Source: Alkalibacterium sp.
Lineage (GTDB): Bacteria; Bacillota; Bacilli; Lactobacillales; Carnobacteriaceae_A
DNA length: 64,000 bases
Reading direction: 5' to 3'
Assembly (NCBI GenBank): GCA_020832185.1
Contig: JAFIFE010000011.1
Span: 1-64,000, forward strand
This document shows, in pieces, positions 36,077 to 45,843 of this stretch. Position numbers and translations under genes: made by a program. The notes below the pieces were generated by a model. It saw only the letters and a list, made by a program, of their open reading frames with translations. It was not told the DNA's origin and did not search any database. Numbering within the stretch: position 1 is the first letter of the stretch; every line of letters starts with the position of its first letter.

Positions 36077-37297
36077 TTAATGTAGTTTATTTTTATTGTC
36101 GTAGTCACAAAAAATGTGTTCATTACTTGCTAAGGAGTATAAGATGATCACCAGAATCATCAGCCAGTAACCTGATGAAAGATAACCGCCTTTTGCACTG
36201 TTAAACAGGATAAACACGAGTCCGAGTGTCCAGCTTTTACTCATAATCCAAATAGTTCCTGCAAGCACTAGTCCAACGCCGACCAGTCCTAGATCAGATA
36301 CAGCATACGCATAAATATTTGTCACTACGGGTGTATGACCGATCCCGTTTCCTTGTAAAACATTGTCCCGTGACACATACTGCCAGCTGTCAAACAGTCT
36401 CATCCTGGCAGATGTATCCTGTCCGGTAAATACTGCCAGCGTCCTTTGAATCAACGTTGTCTGCACTATTTCCCAGTTATAAATCGTCAGCGCAACAAGT
36501 ACAATTGGGATAACTAAGTACCAGTTTGACCATTTGAAATTATTGTTGATTATCAGTAATCCGATCCTTAACGTTACAATAAATAGAAGAATCGCAATCA
36601 TACTATACGAAAATGTAATTAAAACTCCCAGTGACAGAATAAACGAACTGATTACAATAAATTTGGTTCTATAATCAGAAAACAGATTAACGGCTATTAG
36701 AGAGTTCAGATAGAACCCTAAATGTGCAGGTTCGGAAAAAATACTTCGTGTGCGAATAATAGCTGGATTCGATTCAAAATAATAACTGTAGATATCTCTT
36801 CGCGTAAATCGCCAGAAGATTTCCTGAGGTATTCTTGTCTCCCGGTACAGTTCAAATGTTATATATACACCTAGTAAGATAACGATAAATGCAGCGATAT
36901 TATTAATAATTAAAAAAGAATAATTCAGGTTCTTTTTGAGAATATAATTGATGCTGACAGTGATCGACAGGCTGTAAAAAATCAGTTTCATGATGCCCAG
37001 CAAAGCCGTTCTTAATACAAAATCTTCCGTGACGAAATAATGAACAACGGTCATCCCCACTAGTATAGCTAGCGCTGTCCCAATCACTGTAAGCTGATTC
37101 CTGGATATACGGAAATTTAAGGTTAAAATCAAAATGGCCATAACTACAAACAAGATGTATTCTGAAAAGGTAATGAAATTGTATGTCCAGTCACTTAGTA
37201 CAAAAGCCACACTAAGCAGAACGATGATACTTGATGCAATGATTCCCTGCCATTTAGAGCCGTGATCATTTACACGTGTTAAATAATGATTTAACAT
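36077..37297 (-). CDS. Wzy-like O-antigen polymerase/ligase (paralog 1)
   Basis: A 406-residue protein with about eleven helices. The start at 37297 (MLNHYLTRVN) has AGGAGGAAAGGG just before it; the frame extends nine codons further but without a ribosome site. Core motif: RTRSIFSEPAHLGFYLNSL near 195 and NGIGHTPVVTNIYAYAVSDL near 320, the large periplasmic loop region of Wzy/WaaL proteins, and NSAKGGYLSSGYW near 383. These blocks are closely matched in the protein at 38605-39822, so the two are paralogs. Role: polymerisation or ligation of undecaprenyl-linked repeats at the outer face. Confidence 0.85.
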   Translation of the reverse strand: MLNHYLTRVNDHGSKWQGIIASSIIVLLSVAFVLSDWTYNFITFSEYILFVVMAILILTLNFRISRNQLTVIGTALAILVGMTVVHYFVTEDFVLRTALLGIMKLIFYSLSITVSINYILKKNLNYSFLIINNIAAFIVILLGVYITFELYRETRIPQEIFWRFTRRDIYSYYFESNPAIIRTRSIFSEPAHLGFYLNSLIAVNLFSDYRTKFIVISSFILSLGVLITFSYSMIAILLFIVTLRIGLLIINNNFKWSNWYLVIPIVLVALTIYNWEIVQTTLIQRTLAVFTGQDTSARMRLFDSWQYVSRDNVLQGNGIGHTPVVTNIYAYAVSDLGLVGVGLVLAGTIWIMSKSWTLGLVFILFNSAKGGYLSSGYWLMILVIILYSLASNEHIFCDYDNKNKLH

Positions 37298-37313
37298 CCC
37301 TTTCCTCCTAGGA

Positions 37314-38435
37314 TCAACTATCAAAGTAGTTAGAAATTTCTTTTACTATACGCCCACTCGCTAATCCATCACCATATGGATTTACAGCTTTAGACATGTG
37401 CTGATACACCTCTTTATTGGTAAGCAATTCGTTCATTGCAAGTTTTACATCTTCTTTGTTTGTTCCGATAACTTTAAGTGTGCCTGCTTTTAGACCTTCC
37501 GGACGTTCTGTTTTATTTCTGAGAACAAGAACAGGAACATCAAGTGCTGGCGCCTCTTCCTGAAGACCACCGGAATCTGTCAAGATTAAGTATGACTGAT
37601 TGATTACCTGGTGGAAAACATCCACTTCTAATGGTTCTACTAAATGAATACGACTCTGCTTACCTAGTATATCCTTTGCCAGCAACTGAACTGCAGGACT
37701 TAAATGGACGGGCATCAAAACCGATACATCCTCATGCGTATTTGTGACCTCTCTAATTGCTTCGAAGACATTTTTCATGGGTTCTCCATGATTTTCTCTG
37801 CGGTGCATGGTGAGGAGTACCCACTTCTGGTTAGGGTTTTGAGCTATCAAATCCAGAGCAGCATGTTTTGTTTGCGATTCCTTAGTATAATGAATCGCAT
37901 CGATAACCGTATTTCCTGTCACGATAATTTTATTCTCATCTTTTCCTTCATTTAGAAGGTTTGTTTTTGTCAGTTCCGTCGGGACAAAAAATAAGTCAGT
38001 TAATGTATCGATCAACTGTCTATTAGCTTCTTCTGGAAACGGGAAATACTTGTCGTATGTTCTCAGTCCAGCCTCAACATGGCCTATGGGAATCTGATGA
38101 TAATAGGCAGCCAGTGCAGTTGAAAAACTTGTCGTTGTATCTCCGTGCACCAATACCAAATCAGGTTTTTCAGCTGTAAACACTTCTTCTATTCCTTTTA
38201 ATACATCAGACGTAATATCTGACAACGTCTGATTCTTTTTCATTATATCTAAGTCATAATCAGGTGTAATATCAAATACATTCAGAACCTGGTCCAGCAT
38301 CTCACGGTGCTGAGCAGTAACAATGACCAGTACCTGAAATCTATCCAGATGCTTATTCAATTCGAGTATGACAGGGGCCATTTTAATAGCTTCAGGTCGT
38401 GTACCAAACACTACCGCAATTTTTTTCTTATCCAT
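37314..38435 (-). CDS. wecB: UDP-N-acetylglucosamine 2-epimerase (non-hydrolysing)
   Basis: A 373-residue GT-B-like epimerase making UDP-ManNAc from UDP-GlcNAc. It opens IAVVFGTRPEAIKMAPVILE (6-25), and HGDTTTSF and GHVEAGLRTYDKYFPFPEE near 110-140 bind the substrate. TMHRRENHGEPM near 208 and LTDSGGLQEEAPALDVPVL near 283 complete the active site. Full length. It lies between two Wzy-like genes in block A. UDP-ManNAc could enter the polysaccharide directly or feed ManNAcA synthesis; a dedicated ManNAc dehydrogenase is not seen. The gene is often called mnaA in Gram-positives. Confidence 0.95.
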   Translation of the reverse strand: MDKKKIAVVFGTRPEAIKMAPVILELNKHLDRFQVLVIVTAQHREMLDQVLNVFDITPDYDLDIMKKNQTLSDITSDVLKGIEEVFTAEKPDLVLVHGDTTTSFSTALAAYYHQIPIGHVEAGLRTYDKYFPFPEEANRQLIDTLTDLFFVPTELTKTNLLNEGKDENKIIVTGNTVIDAIHYTKESQTKHAALDLIAQNPNQKWVLLTMHRRENHGEPMKNVFEAIREVTNTHEDVSVLMPVHLSPAVQLLAKDILGKQSRIHLVEPLEVDVFHQVINQSYLILTDSGGLQEEAPALDVPVLVLRNKTERPEGLKAGTLKVIGTNKEDVKLAMNELLTNKEVYQHMSKAVNPYGDGLASGRIVKEISNYFDS

Positions 38436-38604
38436 CCTCTAACCGACTCCGTCCTAAAAATCTAATTATCATTTCACCTGAAACAATCAGGCATCATATT
38501 ACCACAAAACAACGAGTTAATATTGGGTTAAACCTATTTGTCACAAATAATTAAAGTATGCGTGTCTATCAGACTATTTTTATCTTCAATAACCAAATCA
38601 GCAG

Positions 38605-39822
38605 TCACAGAATCTGATTACGCCTTCTTCTTTTTTTGAATGAAACGGTGTAACATACAAAAACATAAAGAAGAAACATCCAGAATGCAGGATTCAAATA
38701 CCCGCCTTTCGCACTGTTCATCAATACGAACATGACAAACACACTGACATTCATAAACAACAGATAAAAAGTGAATATGACATACGGAATCAATCCAACT
38801 AATCCAAAATCAGTCAGCAAATAGGCATAGATATTGGTGATGGGAGGCGAATGTGCAATGCCGTTTCCAAAAATGATCCGCTCGTTTTCTAGATAAATCC
38901 AGCTTTCAAAGATTCTATTATAGGCTGATCCATCTGTTCCAGTTATTATGTCCAGTGTTCTTTGAATAATGGCTGTATCAATAAACTCCCAGAAATAAAC
39001 AATACCGATAATGAACGGAATAAATGCAAAACCATACCACTGCTGCCACTTGAATTCCCCTTTTACTAGTTGTGATAAAAAGTATGTTATTCCCGTAGCA
39101 ATTAGAATAATAATCATACTATAACTCAAGGTAAGTAAAATCCCTATGACTAGCGCCCCAAGGACCCAGTAGTTTCTTTTGATAGTTGAAAATATATTTG
39201 CAAAGAAAATCGTATTAAGATAATACCCTAGGTGTGCTGGCTCAGAAAACAAACTTCGGGTACGAACAATATTTGGATTCCCATTAAACAGGTAACTTGT
39301 CGTATCTGTACGTGTGAATGTCCATGCTATATTATAGACATCCTCTCTATTTAAATAGATAAGCAATGTGATGACTATTCCAATTATTATCGTAGTTATC
39401 GCAAAAACATTGCTTACCGCAAGGAATCGTTTCATCAATTTTTCTCTGTTAACTAAACTGAACACCAGAAGTATGACCAATACGTATAAACTGATTTTTA
39501 AATACGATCTCAAGGCTCTTGTTGTGTCAAACCAGTAATCGTTAAAGTTTACATTTAAAATGTAGTTTAATGCCAGAAAAATAATAGGAATGGATCCAAA
39601 TATAATCTGTTTTCTAGTTAGGGTAAACTGTCCAAGAATGACAAACAGAAAAACTGTAAAGGCTAATATAAAATCACCAAACGACGAATATAAGATAATC
39701 CAGTCACTTAATATAAATGCCAGTGAAATCAGTGAAAATAATGTCACGTTCCAGAATTCGGGTGCCAGGTCGTACAATTTTGTGTTAATTAATTTCGGCA
39801 AAAAAGGCTCCTCACTTTCCAT
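38605..39822 (-). CDS. Wzy-like O-antigen polymerase/ligase (paralog 2)
   Basis: A 405-residue protein with about eleven helices. RTRSLFSEPAHLGYYLNTI near 192, FGNGIAHSPPITNIYAYLLT near 318 and NSAKGGYLNPAFW near 378 mirror blocks of the protein at 36077-37297. The conserved Arg-rich/Glu-His loop suggests both are active. It precedes wecB by 169 bases in the transcript, with no obvious terminator. With the EpsG-like gene this makes three polymerase or ligase candidates in block A; one may attach the polymer or add a branch. Confidence 0.85.
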   Translation of the reverse strand: MESEEPFLPKLINTKLYDLAPEFWNVTLFSLISLAFILSDWIILYSSFGDFILAFTVFLFVILGQFTLTRKQIIFGSIPIIFLALNYILNVNFNDYWFDTTRALRSYLKISLYVLVILLVFSLVNREKLMKRFLAVSNVFAITTIIIGIVITLLIYLNREDVYNIAWTFTRTDTTSYLFNGNPNIVRTRSLFSEPAHLGYYLNTIFFANIFSTIKRNYWVLGALVIGILLTLSYSMIIILIATGITYFLSQLVKGEFKWQQWYGFAFIPFIIGIVYFWEFIDTAIIQRTLDIITGTDGSAYNRIFESWIYLENERIIFGNGIAHSPPITNIYAYLLTDFGLVGLIPYVIFTFYLLFMNVSVFVMFVLMNSAKGGYLNPAFWMFLLYVFVCYTVSFKKRRRRNQIL

Positions 39823-39886
39823 AGTAAGTGTCTAAGATGTCTAAAGCGTTTAAAAGTTCGATAGTACAGAGGGATTCATCTTTTTG

Positions 39887-40813
39887 TTATTTGCTCATCG
39901 CCTGTTTCAATCTTGCCAGTTGAAGAAACAGTTTGTCTTTAATCGTAATTGTATTGGATATATTGAGCTTTCTTTTACTCGGAATGTCCTGCTGGGCTGT
40001 TCTTAACCCGTTGTATATAGAAAGCAGTTGACGTTTTATAAATGCTTTCTGCGACTCTGTCAGTTTATCATCAGTATAGACTTCTTCCAGAGCTCGGAAT
40101 ACTTCTAAGTAGGAGTCAAATGATTTCAGTTTATGTGCTTTTGAATTCTCGGTCATCGTAGATGCTACGCGGTATCTGCGGTGATAGAAATCCTCATCCA
40201 GATAGACCATAGACTCAATGACTGTAAACAAGCGTGTGGTGAAGTATTCGTCTTCATGAAGGACTCCTTCCAGAAAGTGAAGGTTGTGTGTGTCAATCAA
40301 CTCTTTTCTGACGACATACAAACAAGGAGAAGCGCTGTATGCTTTTCTGTTCGCCTGCAGTGCCTCTTCCTGATTATAAACCTTATTTTCGTCCAGATGA
40401 TTTGCGAACGTATAACGGCCTTCGCTGATAAGTGCTGTGTCTCCTTCGTAAAAGGCTGTTCCATTGAAACGAACCAGGTCCGCATGTGTGTTTTCCAATA
40501 CGCCAACTGTCTTCTCGATGGTATCCGGTTCGATCCAGTCGTCGGAGTCCACAAAGTACAGGTATTTTCCCTGTGCCTGTCTGATGCCTTCGTTCCGTCT
40601 GGCGCCCTGTCCTTTATTGTTGTCGTAAGCAATCAATTTTATTTTGTCCAGATACTTTCCGAGCAAGTACACTGTCGCATCTTTTGAGCCATCATCTATC
40701 ACGATGATTTCGGTATTATCGTAGGTCTGATTCATCAATGAGTCTATACACTCTTCTACATACCGCTCTACGTTATATGTGGGTACAATAATGGATACTA
40801 ATGGGTGTGACAT
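39887..40813 (-). CDS. Glycosyltransferase family 2
   Basis: A 308-residue GT-A enzyme. LVSIIVPTYNVERYVEECID (5-24), IIVIDDGSKDATV, LYFVDSDDWIEPDT near 88-101 (DXD) and EGVLHEDEYFTTRLF near 183 (ED catalytic block) are all present. The C-terminus is helical and basic (SKRKLNISN). It is the third gene of block A and lies 27 bases after the flippase gene. It probably extends the repeat unit; donor unknown. Confidence 0.9.
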   Translation of the reverse strand: MSHPLVSIIVPTYNVERYVEECIDSLMNQTYDNTEIIVIDDGSKDATVYLLGKYLDKIKLIAYDNNKGQGARRNEGIRQAQGKYLYFVDSDDWIEPDTIEKTVGVLENTHADLVRFNGTAFYEGDTALISEGRYTFANHLDENKVYNQEEALQANRKAYSASPCLYVVRKELIDTHNLHFLEGVLHEDEYFTTRLFTVIESMVYLDEDFYHRRYRVASTMTENSKAHKLKSFDSYLEVFRALEEVYTDDKLTESQKAFIKRQLLSIYNGLRTAQQDIPSKRKLNISNTITIKDKLFLQLARLKQAMSK

Positions 40814-40840
40814 AGTGGACCTGCTCCTTTCTTTTTTTTG

Positions 40841-42268
40841 TTAACTTTTTGCATGTCTGACTTCTTTAAGGATGCGTTTGAATTCTCCAGTCAGTAATAA
40901 GCCGCCAACCCAAACGATGACGAATACCATTCCTTTGATTACGAGGTTGATAAACAAATTAAACGGCAGCTCGGGAAGGATCAGGAAGACACCTGCCTGC
41001 ATTAAAGCCAGCAAAAACGGCTTGAACAGAACTTTAAAGAACGTAATGAGTTTCTCGTTGAACATTTTCTTCATTAGAAGGATGTTCGCCTGTATAAAGT
41101 TCAGTGAGAATGCAATCACTAGAAACAATGCAACGAACTCGATTTGACCGAGTAAGATCCCGGTCACGATCCCCATTACATTAAAGATAGTGGATAATAC
41201 ACCTGATAACAAGAGTAAATCTGTTCGGTTCCCTGACTGGAAGATGCCACCGGTACTTGACAGGATCATCTGCAGCCACACGGATAAAGCCAGGATCTGG
41301 AACGTGAGAATGCTGCCTACCCACTGACCGCCGAATAAGAAAAGAATGATTTCTTCAGCGGTAAAAAACAGGAATATGGAAAGAGGCATTCCAAGTGTTG
41401 CCAGAAGGTTGGATATTCTTAGGTACACATTTTTGATGCGTTCTTTTTCATCCACATAATCTGACAGGATCGGATGGATCACTGATGTCACCACACTGGT
41501 CAGTACCTGATTGGGATACAAAGAGACTTGATACGCCCGGTCATAGTAAGCTAATGCCGTTGATGAAAAGTAGCGTCCAATCAGAAGGTTGTCCAGGTTT
41601 CTTGAAAAGTAATTGATAAAATTGAAGAGAAACTGGTTTCTTGAAAAAGCGTATATCTTTTTCAGGGGTGCCCATGAGAATTTCAGACTTATTTTTGTTT
41701 CTGTATTAAAGTAAAAGACCATGAACATCGTGAAGGCTTTGGCTGTGTTTCCAACGATCATCGCGTAATAGCTGAAGCCGAGAAGCGCCAGTATAATCGA
41801 AATGATACCCGAGACTACAGCACCTGAAATAGTCGTGATGTTGACCAGTTTGAAATTTTTCTCCTTTAAAAGCAGTGATTGAGGAACGACCAGTATGCCG
41901 TAGAAAAAGACAGCAATAGCGAGTATTCGACTGATTGGGATAAACACTTCATTCCCGTAAAATAAGCTCATAGGAAACCCTAAGAATAAGAAGAGAATAC
42001 TTAGTCCGAACGCTATGTACAAACTGAATGAGAAGATCGAATCGACTTCTTTACGGGTGAGCTGTTTATTCTGAATAATGGCTGGTCCTATTCCAAAATC
42101 GGCAAGGAGCTGGAAGAACACTAAAAAGATATTGACCGCCGCCACGATTCCAAATTCGGCTGGCGTCAATATCCGTGTCAATACTGCCTGAACCAGGAGC
42201 TGTATGATGACAATCGAGTATTTCCCCATTGCTGTATAAATCAGCCCCGTCTTAAATTGTTCATACAT
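40841..42268 (-). CDS. Wzx-type flippase, WzxC-like (block A)
   Basis: A 475-residue membrane protein with about fourteen helices. The start YEQFKTGLIYTAMGKYSIV and LTPAEFGIVAAVNIFLVFFQ belong to the WzxC/TuaB/RfbX branch. It exports the lipid-linked repeat unit assembled by block A enzymes. It is the second gene of block A, 35 bases after the first GT2. Sequence layout is similar to the block B flippase (22686-24167), but motifs differ in detail, suggesting separate substrates. Confidence 0.92.
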   Translation of the reverse strand: MYEQFKTGLIYTAMGKYSIVIIQLLVQAVLTRILTPAEFGIVAAVNIFLVFFQLLADFGIGPAIIQNKQLTRKEVDSIFSFSLYIAFGLSILFLFLGFPMSLFYGNEVFIPISRILAIAVFFYGILVVPQSLLLKEKNFKLVNITTISGAVVSGIISIILALLGFSYYAMIVGNTAKAFTMFMVFYFNTETKISLKFSWAPLKKIYAFSRNQFLFNFINYFSRNLDNLLIGRYFSSTALAYYDRAYQVSLYPNQVLTSVVTSVIHPILSDYVDEKERIKNVYLRISNLLATLGMPLSIFLFFTAEEIILFLFGGQWVGSILTFQILALSVWLQMILSSTGGIFQSGNRTDLLLLSGVLSTIFNVMGIVTGILLGQIEFVALFLVIAFSLNFIQANILLMKKMFNEKLITFFKVLFKPFLLALMQAGVFLILPELPFNLFINLVIKGMVFVIVWVGGLLLTGEFKRILKEVRHAKS

Positions 42269-42303
42269 GACGTTAACTCCTATCTGTGCTGATTAATTAA
42301 CGA

Positions 42304-43356
42304 TCAATTATTGAAAAACGTCTTGATCATCGTAAATGGCTTGAGGTACTGCTTGGCTGCCTGGTTTCTTGTCTTCATCAAAAACAAGGCATTTCTGGGG
42401 TGCCCGCTTTTTAGTTCATAAAGCAGCGCATAGCGGAACGGATTCTTTTCTTCTTTTTTATGAGGACTGATTTTAGTTTTGCCGATGTCTTCCCAGATAG
42501 CGGACAGATGCTCCACTTTTTCTTCTGTGGTAAACGGGCAGTCAGGATGAACCAGGTTGGCTGTTTCCAGATAGATGACATTAAAATACTCTTCAGCAAT
42601 CAAATCGCTGAAGGTGTCATCTTCACACCAGTTTTCCATCAATTGTTCAAAAGACTGAGCGATAGCCAGTTCCAGTTTGAAGCGATTTGGTCTATAACGG
42701 TTTACGGCAGAGCCTTCGTGTGTCACATAATGATAATACGGTTTACGGTTCACAGTGACCGAATCGATATGTTTGAACACTTCAATGTTAAATAAGGCGT
42801 CCTGCCCTTGTTTCTGTGAGCCAAAGGAAATGTTGTGTTTTGTAAGAAAGTCTTTTCGGTACATTTTGTTCCATAAGGCATAAGGTGAAAAATGATAGAA
42901 ATTTCTAAAGTGTTTTCTGAAGGCTCTTTGTGTATCCATTTGCGGCAAATTCGGCAGTCTCATTTCTCGACTGGCCGGGTTCCCTGCTTTTTCCTGGGTA
43001 TAGCCAAAGACTACCAAGTCTGTCTGACGTTTTTTGGCCAGCGTGATGTTATCCGCGAGCAGACGGTCGTTGAAATAATCATCTGGATCTGCAAAGTATA
43101 TAAATTTCCCAGTCGCTGCTTTAAGGCCTGCATTTCGCGCTGGTCCAGATCCCTGATTTTCCTGATTGATTACGGTAATGAGAAGCGGCTCTTTCTCTGC
43201 ATAAGCTTCACATACTTCTTTTGACCCATCTGTCGATCCGTCGTTCACTAAGATAATTTCACCGATGACTTTTTTCTGAGCTAAAGCCGACTCGATCGCT
43301 CGTGGCAAATGCTCTTTTACATTGTATACCGGCATAATAATGGAAACATCAAACAT
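42304..43356 (-). CDS. Glycosyltransferase family 2 (first gene of block A)
   Basis: A 350-residue GT-A enzyme from the ATG at 43356, giving MFDVSIIMPVYNVKEHLPRA, the normal GT2 start. A GGGAAGGG ribosome site lies just upstream. The frame is open to an ATG at 43398 (14 more codons), but that has no ribosome site. Motifs: IILVNDGSTDGSKEVC near 32-47, IYFADPDDYFNDR near 86-98 (DXD-like) and SQKQGQDALFNIEVFKHI near 180-197. The short C-terminal helices are basic. Sits 59 bases from the likely promoter -10. Confidence 0.9.
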   Translation of the reverse strand: MFDVSIIMPVYNVKEHLPRAIESALAQKKVIGEIILVNDGSTDGSKEVCEAYAEKEPLLITVINQENQGSGPARNAGLKAATGKFIYFADPDDYFNDRLLADNITLAKKRQTDLVVFGYTQEKAGNPASREMRLPNLPQMDTQRAFRKHFRNFYHFSPYALWNKMYRKDFLTKHNISFGSQKQGQDALFNIEVFKHIDSVTVNRKPYYHYVTHEGSAVNRYRPNRFKLELAIAQSFEQLMENWCEDDTFSDLIAEEYFNVIYLETANLVHPDCPFTTEEKVEHLSAIWEDIGKTKISPHKKEEKNPFRYALLYELKSGHPRNALFLMKTRNQAAKQYLKPFTMIKTFFNN

Positions 43357-43414
43357 AAAAAGCGCCCTTCCCTGACTAATTTTCATATTGCTTTTCATTG
43401 TGCAATCTTGAGAT

Positions 43415-43441
43415 ATTATACCATATAGTTTAAGCTTTCAA
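43415..43441 (-). promoter_or_regulatory. Probable promoter of block A
   Basis: The minus strand reads TTGAAA (43436-43441), a 15-base spacer, then TATAAT (43415-43420), preceded by TGG so that TGGTATAAT forms an extended -10. It is located 59 bases before the chosen ATG. The spacer is shorter than ideal, which the extended -10 may compensate. Confidence 0.65.
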
Positions 43442-43448
43442 ACACTTT

Positions 43449-43628
43449 TCATGGTTTCTTAATAAAGATTCTCACACTTGTACATAACTTGTCATATTGT
43501 GTCTCTCCTAAAACTAATGAGCTGGCACATCTTTTTAGGTTTGTCAGCTCTGACTTCTTCAGCTCATCATGCCCGCTGCCAACGGCAAATGCGTTACGTG
43601 TGTCGCCGATAGCTTCTCCTATTAACAT
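43449..43628 (-). other. Conserved-looking leader or small ORF (59 codons)
   Basis: Between the transporter terminator and the block A promoter the minus strand is open for 59 codons (MLIGEAIGDTRNAFAVGSGH...). Its ATG overlaps the terminator and has no ribosome site, so translation is doubtful. The DNA also contains competing inverted repeats: ATGAGCTG can pair with CAGCTCAT, and an internal copy GAGCTGACA can pair with TGCCAGCTC. A direct repeat ACTTGT(ACATA)ACTTGT lies at its end on the plus strand. It may be a regulatory or structured region rather than a gene. Confidence 0.25.
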
Positions 43629-43664
43629 AAAAACCCTGCAGAAAAGCTATGCGCTCTCTGCAAG
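43628..43664 (-). terminator. Terminator after amino-acid ABC transporter
   Basis: An eight-base stem (CTTGCAGA pairing with TCTGCAGG, one G-U pair, minus strand) with a loop of 14 bases, followed by GTTTTTATG. It lies ten bases past the ATPase gene stop and closes the transporter operon. Confidence 0.75.
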
Positions 43665-43673
43665 ATCTGTTTA

Positions 43674-44402
43674 CTATAAAATTTTATCTAAGAAGTCACG
43701 GGTCCGTTCGTTTTGCGGATCACCGAAGAGCTGTTCAGGTGTGCCTTTTTCAACGATAAGTCCTTCGTCCATAAAGATCACACGGTCAGCCATTTCACGG
43801 GCAAAGCCCATCTCGTGGGTCACGACTACCATGGTCATCCCATCCTGTGCCAACTTTTTCATAACAGCCAGGACTTCCCCAACCATTTCCGGGTCCAGGG
43901 CACTTGTCGGTTCATCGAAGAGCATGATGTCGGGTTCCATAGCCAGCGCTCGGGCAATCGCCACACGCTGTTTCTGTCCGCCTGATAGTGAACTCGGGTA
44001 GGCATCGGCTTTATCCGACATGCCTACGCTATCCAGCAAACGTGTCCCTAAAGTTCGGGCATCGTCACCAGACAAATCTTTTAACTGTTTTGGAGCCATC
44101 GTAATATTCTCCATCACATTCAGATGAGGAAACAGGTTAAACTGCTGGAACACCATCCCGATATTCTGACGGATCTTGTTAATGTCCTGTTTAGGGTCGG
44201 TCAAGTCGACGTCATCTACTATCACGCGTCCCTCATTGACTTCTTCAAGCAAGTTCATGCATCTTAGAAATGTACTTTTACCTGAACCGGATGGGCCAAT
44301 AATCACGACCACTTCCCCTTCAGTCACTTCCAGATCCAATCCTTTTAGCACTTCTAAATCTCCAAAACTTTTTCTTAATGCTTCTGTTCTCAGTTTAGTC
44401 AT
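43674..44402 (-). CDS. Polar amino-acid ABC transporter ATPase (GlnQ-like)
   Basis: A 242-residue ABC ATPase. Walker A is GPSGSGKST (36-44), the Q-loop lies in [13 protein letters not shown] near 82-94, the signature is [15 protein letters not shown] near 138, Walker B is [14 protein letters not shown] near 158 and [16 protein letters not shown] supplies the H-loop. The FNLFPH motif is typical of glutamine/glutamate and other polar amino-acid importers. It overlaps the upstream fused binding-protein/permease gene by eight bases, so both make one importer. Confidence 0.94.
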   Translation of the reverse strand: MTKLRTEALRKSFGDLEVLKGLDLEVTEGEVVVIIGPSGSGKSTFLRCMNLLEEVNEGRVIVDDVDLTDPKQDINKIRQNIGMVFQQFNLFPHLNVMENITMAPKQLKDLSGDDARTLGTRLLDSVGMSDKADAYPSSLSGGQKQRVAIARALAMEPDIMLFDEPTSALDPEMVGEVLAVMKKLAQDGMTMVVVTHEMGFAREMADRVIFMDEGLIVEKGTPEQLFGDPQNERTRDFLDKIL

Positions 44403-45843
44403 TTCTCATCAATCTCCTTTCGACCCTATTGGACAGTTTCGTTAACAGGGTAATAATCACCAGGTATATGAACCCAACGATGATCCACATGGCACCGGAC
44501 TGGTATGAACGTGCGATAATAATACGTCCTGTCTGAGTCAGTTCAACGATTCCGATAACTGATAGAATCGAGGTGTCTTTCAGCGTAATGACAAACTGGT
44601 TGATTAGGGAAGGAATCATAATTTTAACGGCCTGTGGTAAAACGACTTTTCGCATTGCAACCGCGTAAGGCAAGCCCAGACTCCTAGCCGCTTCAAGTTG
44701 ACCTTTATCAACGGCTGCTAATCCCCCTCGTACCTGTTCAGCTATATAGGCTGTGGTATTTAAACTTAATGTGATGATTCCTGCGGTAAATGCAGAAATT
44801 TGTATGCCAAACAATTGCGGCACAGTAAAGTACATGAAAAAGGCTAAGACGATCAGCGGTATCCCTCTAAGAATCGTGACGTAAATATTCGCAATCACGT
44901 TTAATACTTTGCTTGGGGTTGCGCTGAATAGCCCTATAATTGTTCCTGCTACCAGTGAAATAGCAAAGGCAACAAGCGTCAGGATCAATGTGCGTCTAAG
45001 TCCTGTCATTAAATCTCCAAAGTTTGCTTGAAACAGGCCGAAAAATCCGCTGCGAGGTGCAACTTCAGAACTGTCCCCCAAGTATCGTTCGACTATTTCA
45101 TCATATGTGCCGTCTTCAAGCACATTAGCCAGGCCAGCATTGAACATCTCGAGAAGTTCCGGGTTCTGTCCCTGATTCACTGCGAATCCATATTCATCTC
45201 CTAATTCAGGTTCTTCCGGGAAACGTAAATCCAACCCTTGCTGAATCGCATAAGCCATAACAGGGTAGTCTTCAATCGCTCCGTCAGAATGACCGGCCAG
45301 CACATCTTCGTACATTGTAGCCGAATCCTCAAATTGGCTGATAGCTATATCATAATCTTCGGCTAGTTCAGCAGCGAATTCAGCTCCTGTCGTTCCTACT
45401 TTAACCGCGAGTGTTTTCCCGTCTAAATCGTCATAGGAAGTAATTTCAGCATTATCATCTCTGACCGCAAGCACTGGTCCACTTTCGAAGTAAGGGTCTG
45501 AGAAATTAAATGACTCTTCACGTTCGGGAGTGATCCCCATCGCTGCAATCATGCCATCGACTTGATTCGCTTCAAGCGCTTGTAGTCCAGCACTAAAGTT
45601 CATCGGAGCCAGTTCATAATCAAATCCTTGATCTTCTGCAATAGCTGCTAGTAATTCAACATCGATACCGACATATTCTCCCTCTTCATTTTGAAACTCA
45701 AAGGGGGCGAAGGTGACATCAGTCGCTATAAGGTAAGTATCTTCCTCCGCTTGACCTCTGACTGGGCTTAGCGTACCGGTAAACAGCATGATCGCTAAAA
45801 ATAGTAGTCCATATATAGACTGTCTTTTTCTCTTTGTACTCAT
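44395..45843 (-). CDS. Fused amino-acid binding protein/permease (GlnPH-like)
   Basis: A 482-residue fusion. A signal-anchor start is followed by a solute-binding domain from about 35 to 262 ([43 protein letters not shown]). The permease domain runs from about 275 to 480. It has the EAA loop [20 protein letters not shown] near 393-412 and [18 protein letters not shown] at its start. Fused binding/permease subunits (GlnP type) are common in Lactobacillales. It pairs with the ATPase downstream for import of glutamine, glutamate or related amino acids; exact ligand unknown. Confidence 0.93.
   Translation of the reverse strand: MSTKRKRQSIYGLLFLAIMLFTGTLSPVRGQAEEDTYLIATDVTFAPFEFQNEEGEYVGIDVELLAAIAEDQGFDYELAPMNFSAGLQALEANQVDGMIAAMGITPEREESFNFSDPYFESGPVLAVRDDNAEITSYDDLDGKTLAVKVGTTGAEFAAELAEDYDIAISQFEDSATMYEDVLAGHSDGAIEDYPVMAYAIQQGLDLRFPEEPELGDEYGFAVNQGQNPELLEMFNAGLANVLEDGTYDEIVERYLGDSSEVAPRSGFFGLFQANFGDLMTGLRRTLILTLVAFAISLVAGTIIGLFSATPSKVLNVIANIYVTILRGIPLIVLAFFMYFTVPQLFGIQISAFTAGIITLSLNTTAYIAEQVRGGLAAVDKGQLEAARSLGLPYAVAMRKVVLPQAVKIMIPSLINQFVITLKDTSILSVIGIVELTQTGRIIIARSYQSGAMWIIVGFIYLVIITLLTKLSNRVERRLMRND

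Noticed and set aside
40181-40687. 168-codon plus-strand frame
   Set aside because: Lies fully inside the GT2 gene at 39887-40813, which has all GT2 motifs; no family features of its own.
43489-44001. 170-codon plus-strand frame
   Set aside because: Overlaps the GlnQ-like ATPase antisense; low-complexity Ser-rich product, no ribosome site.
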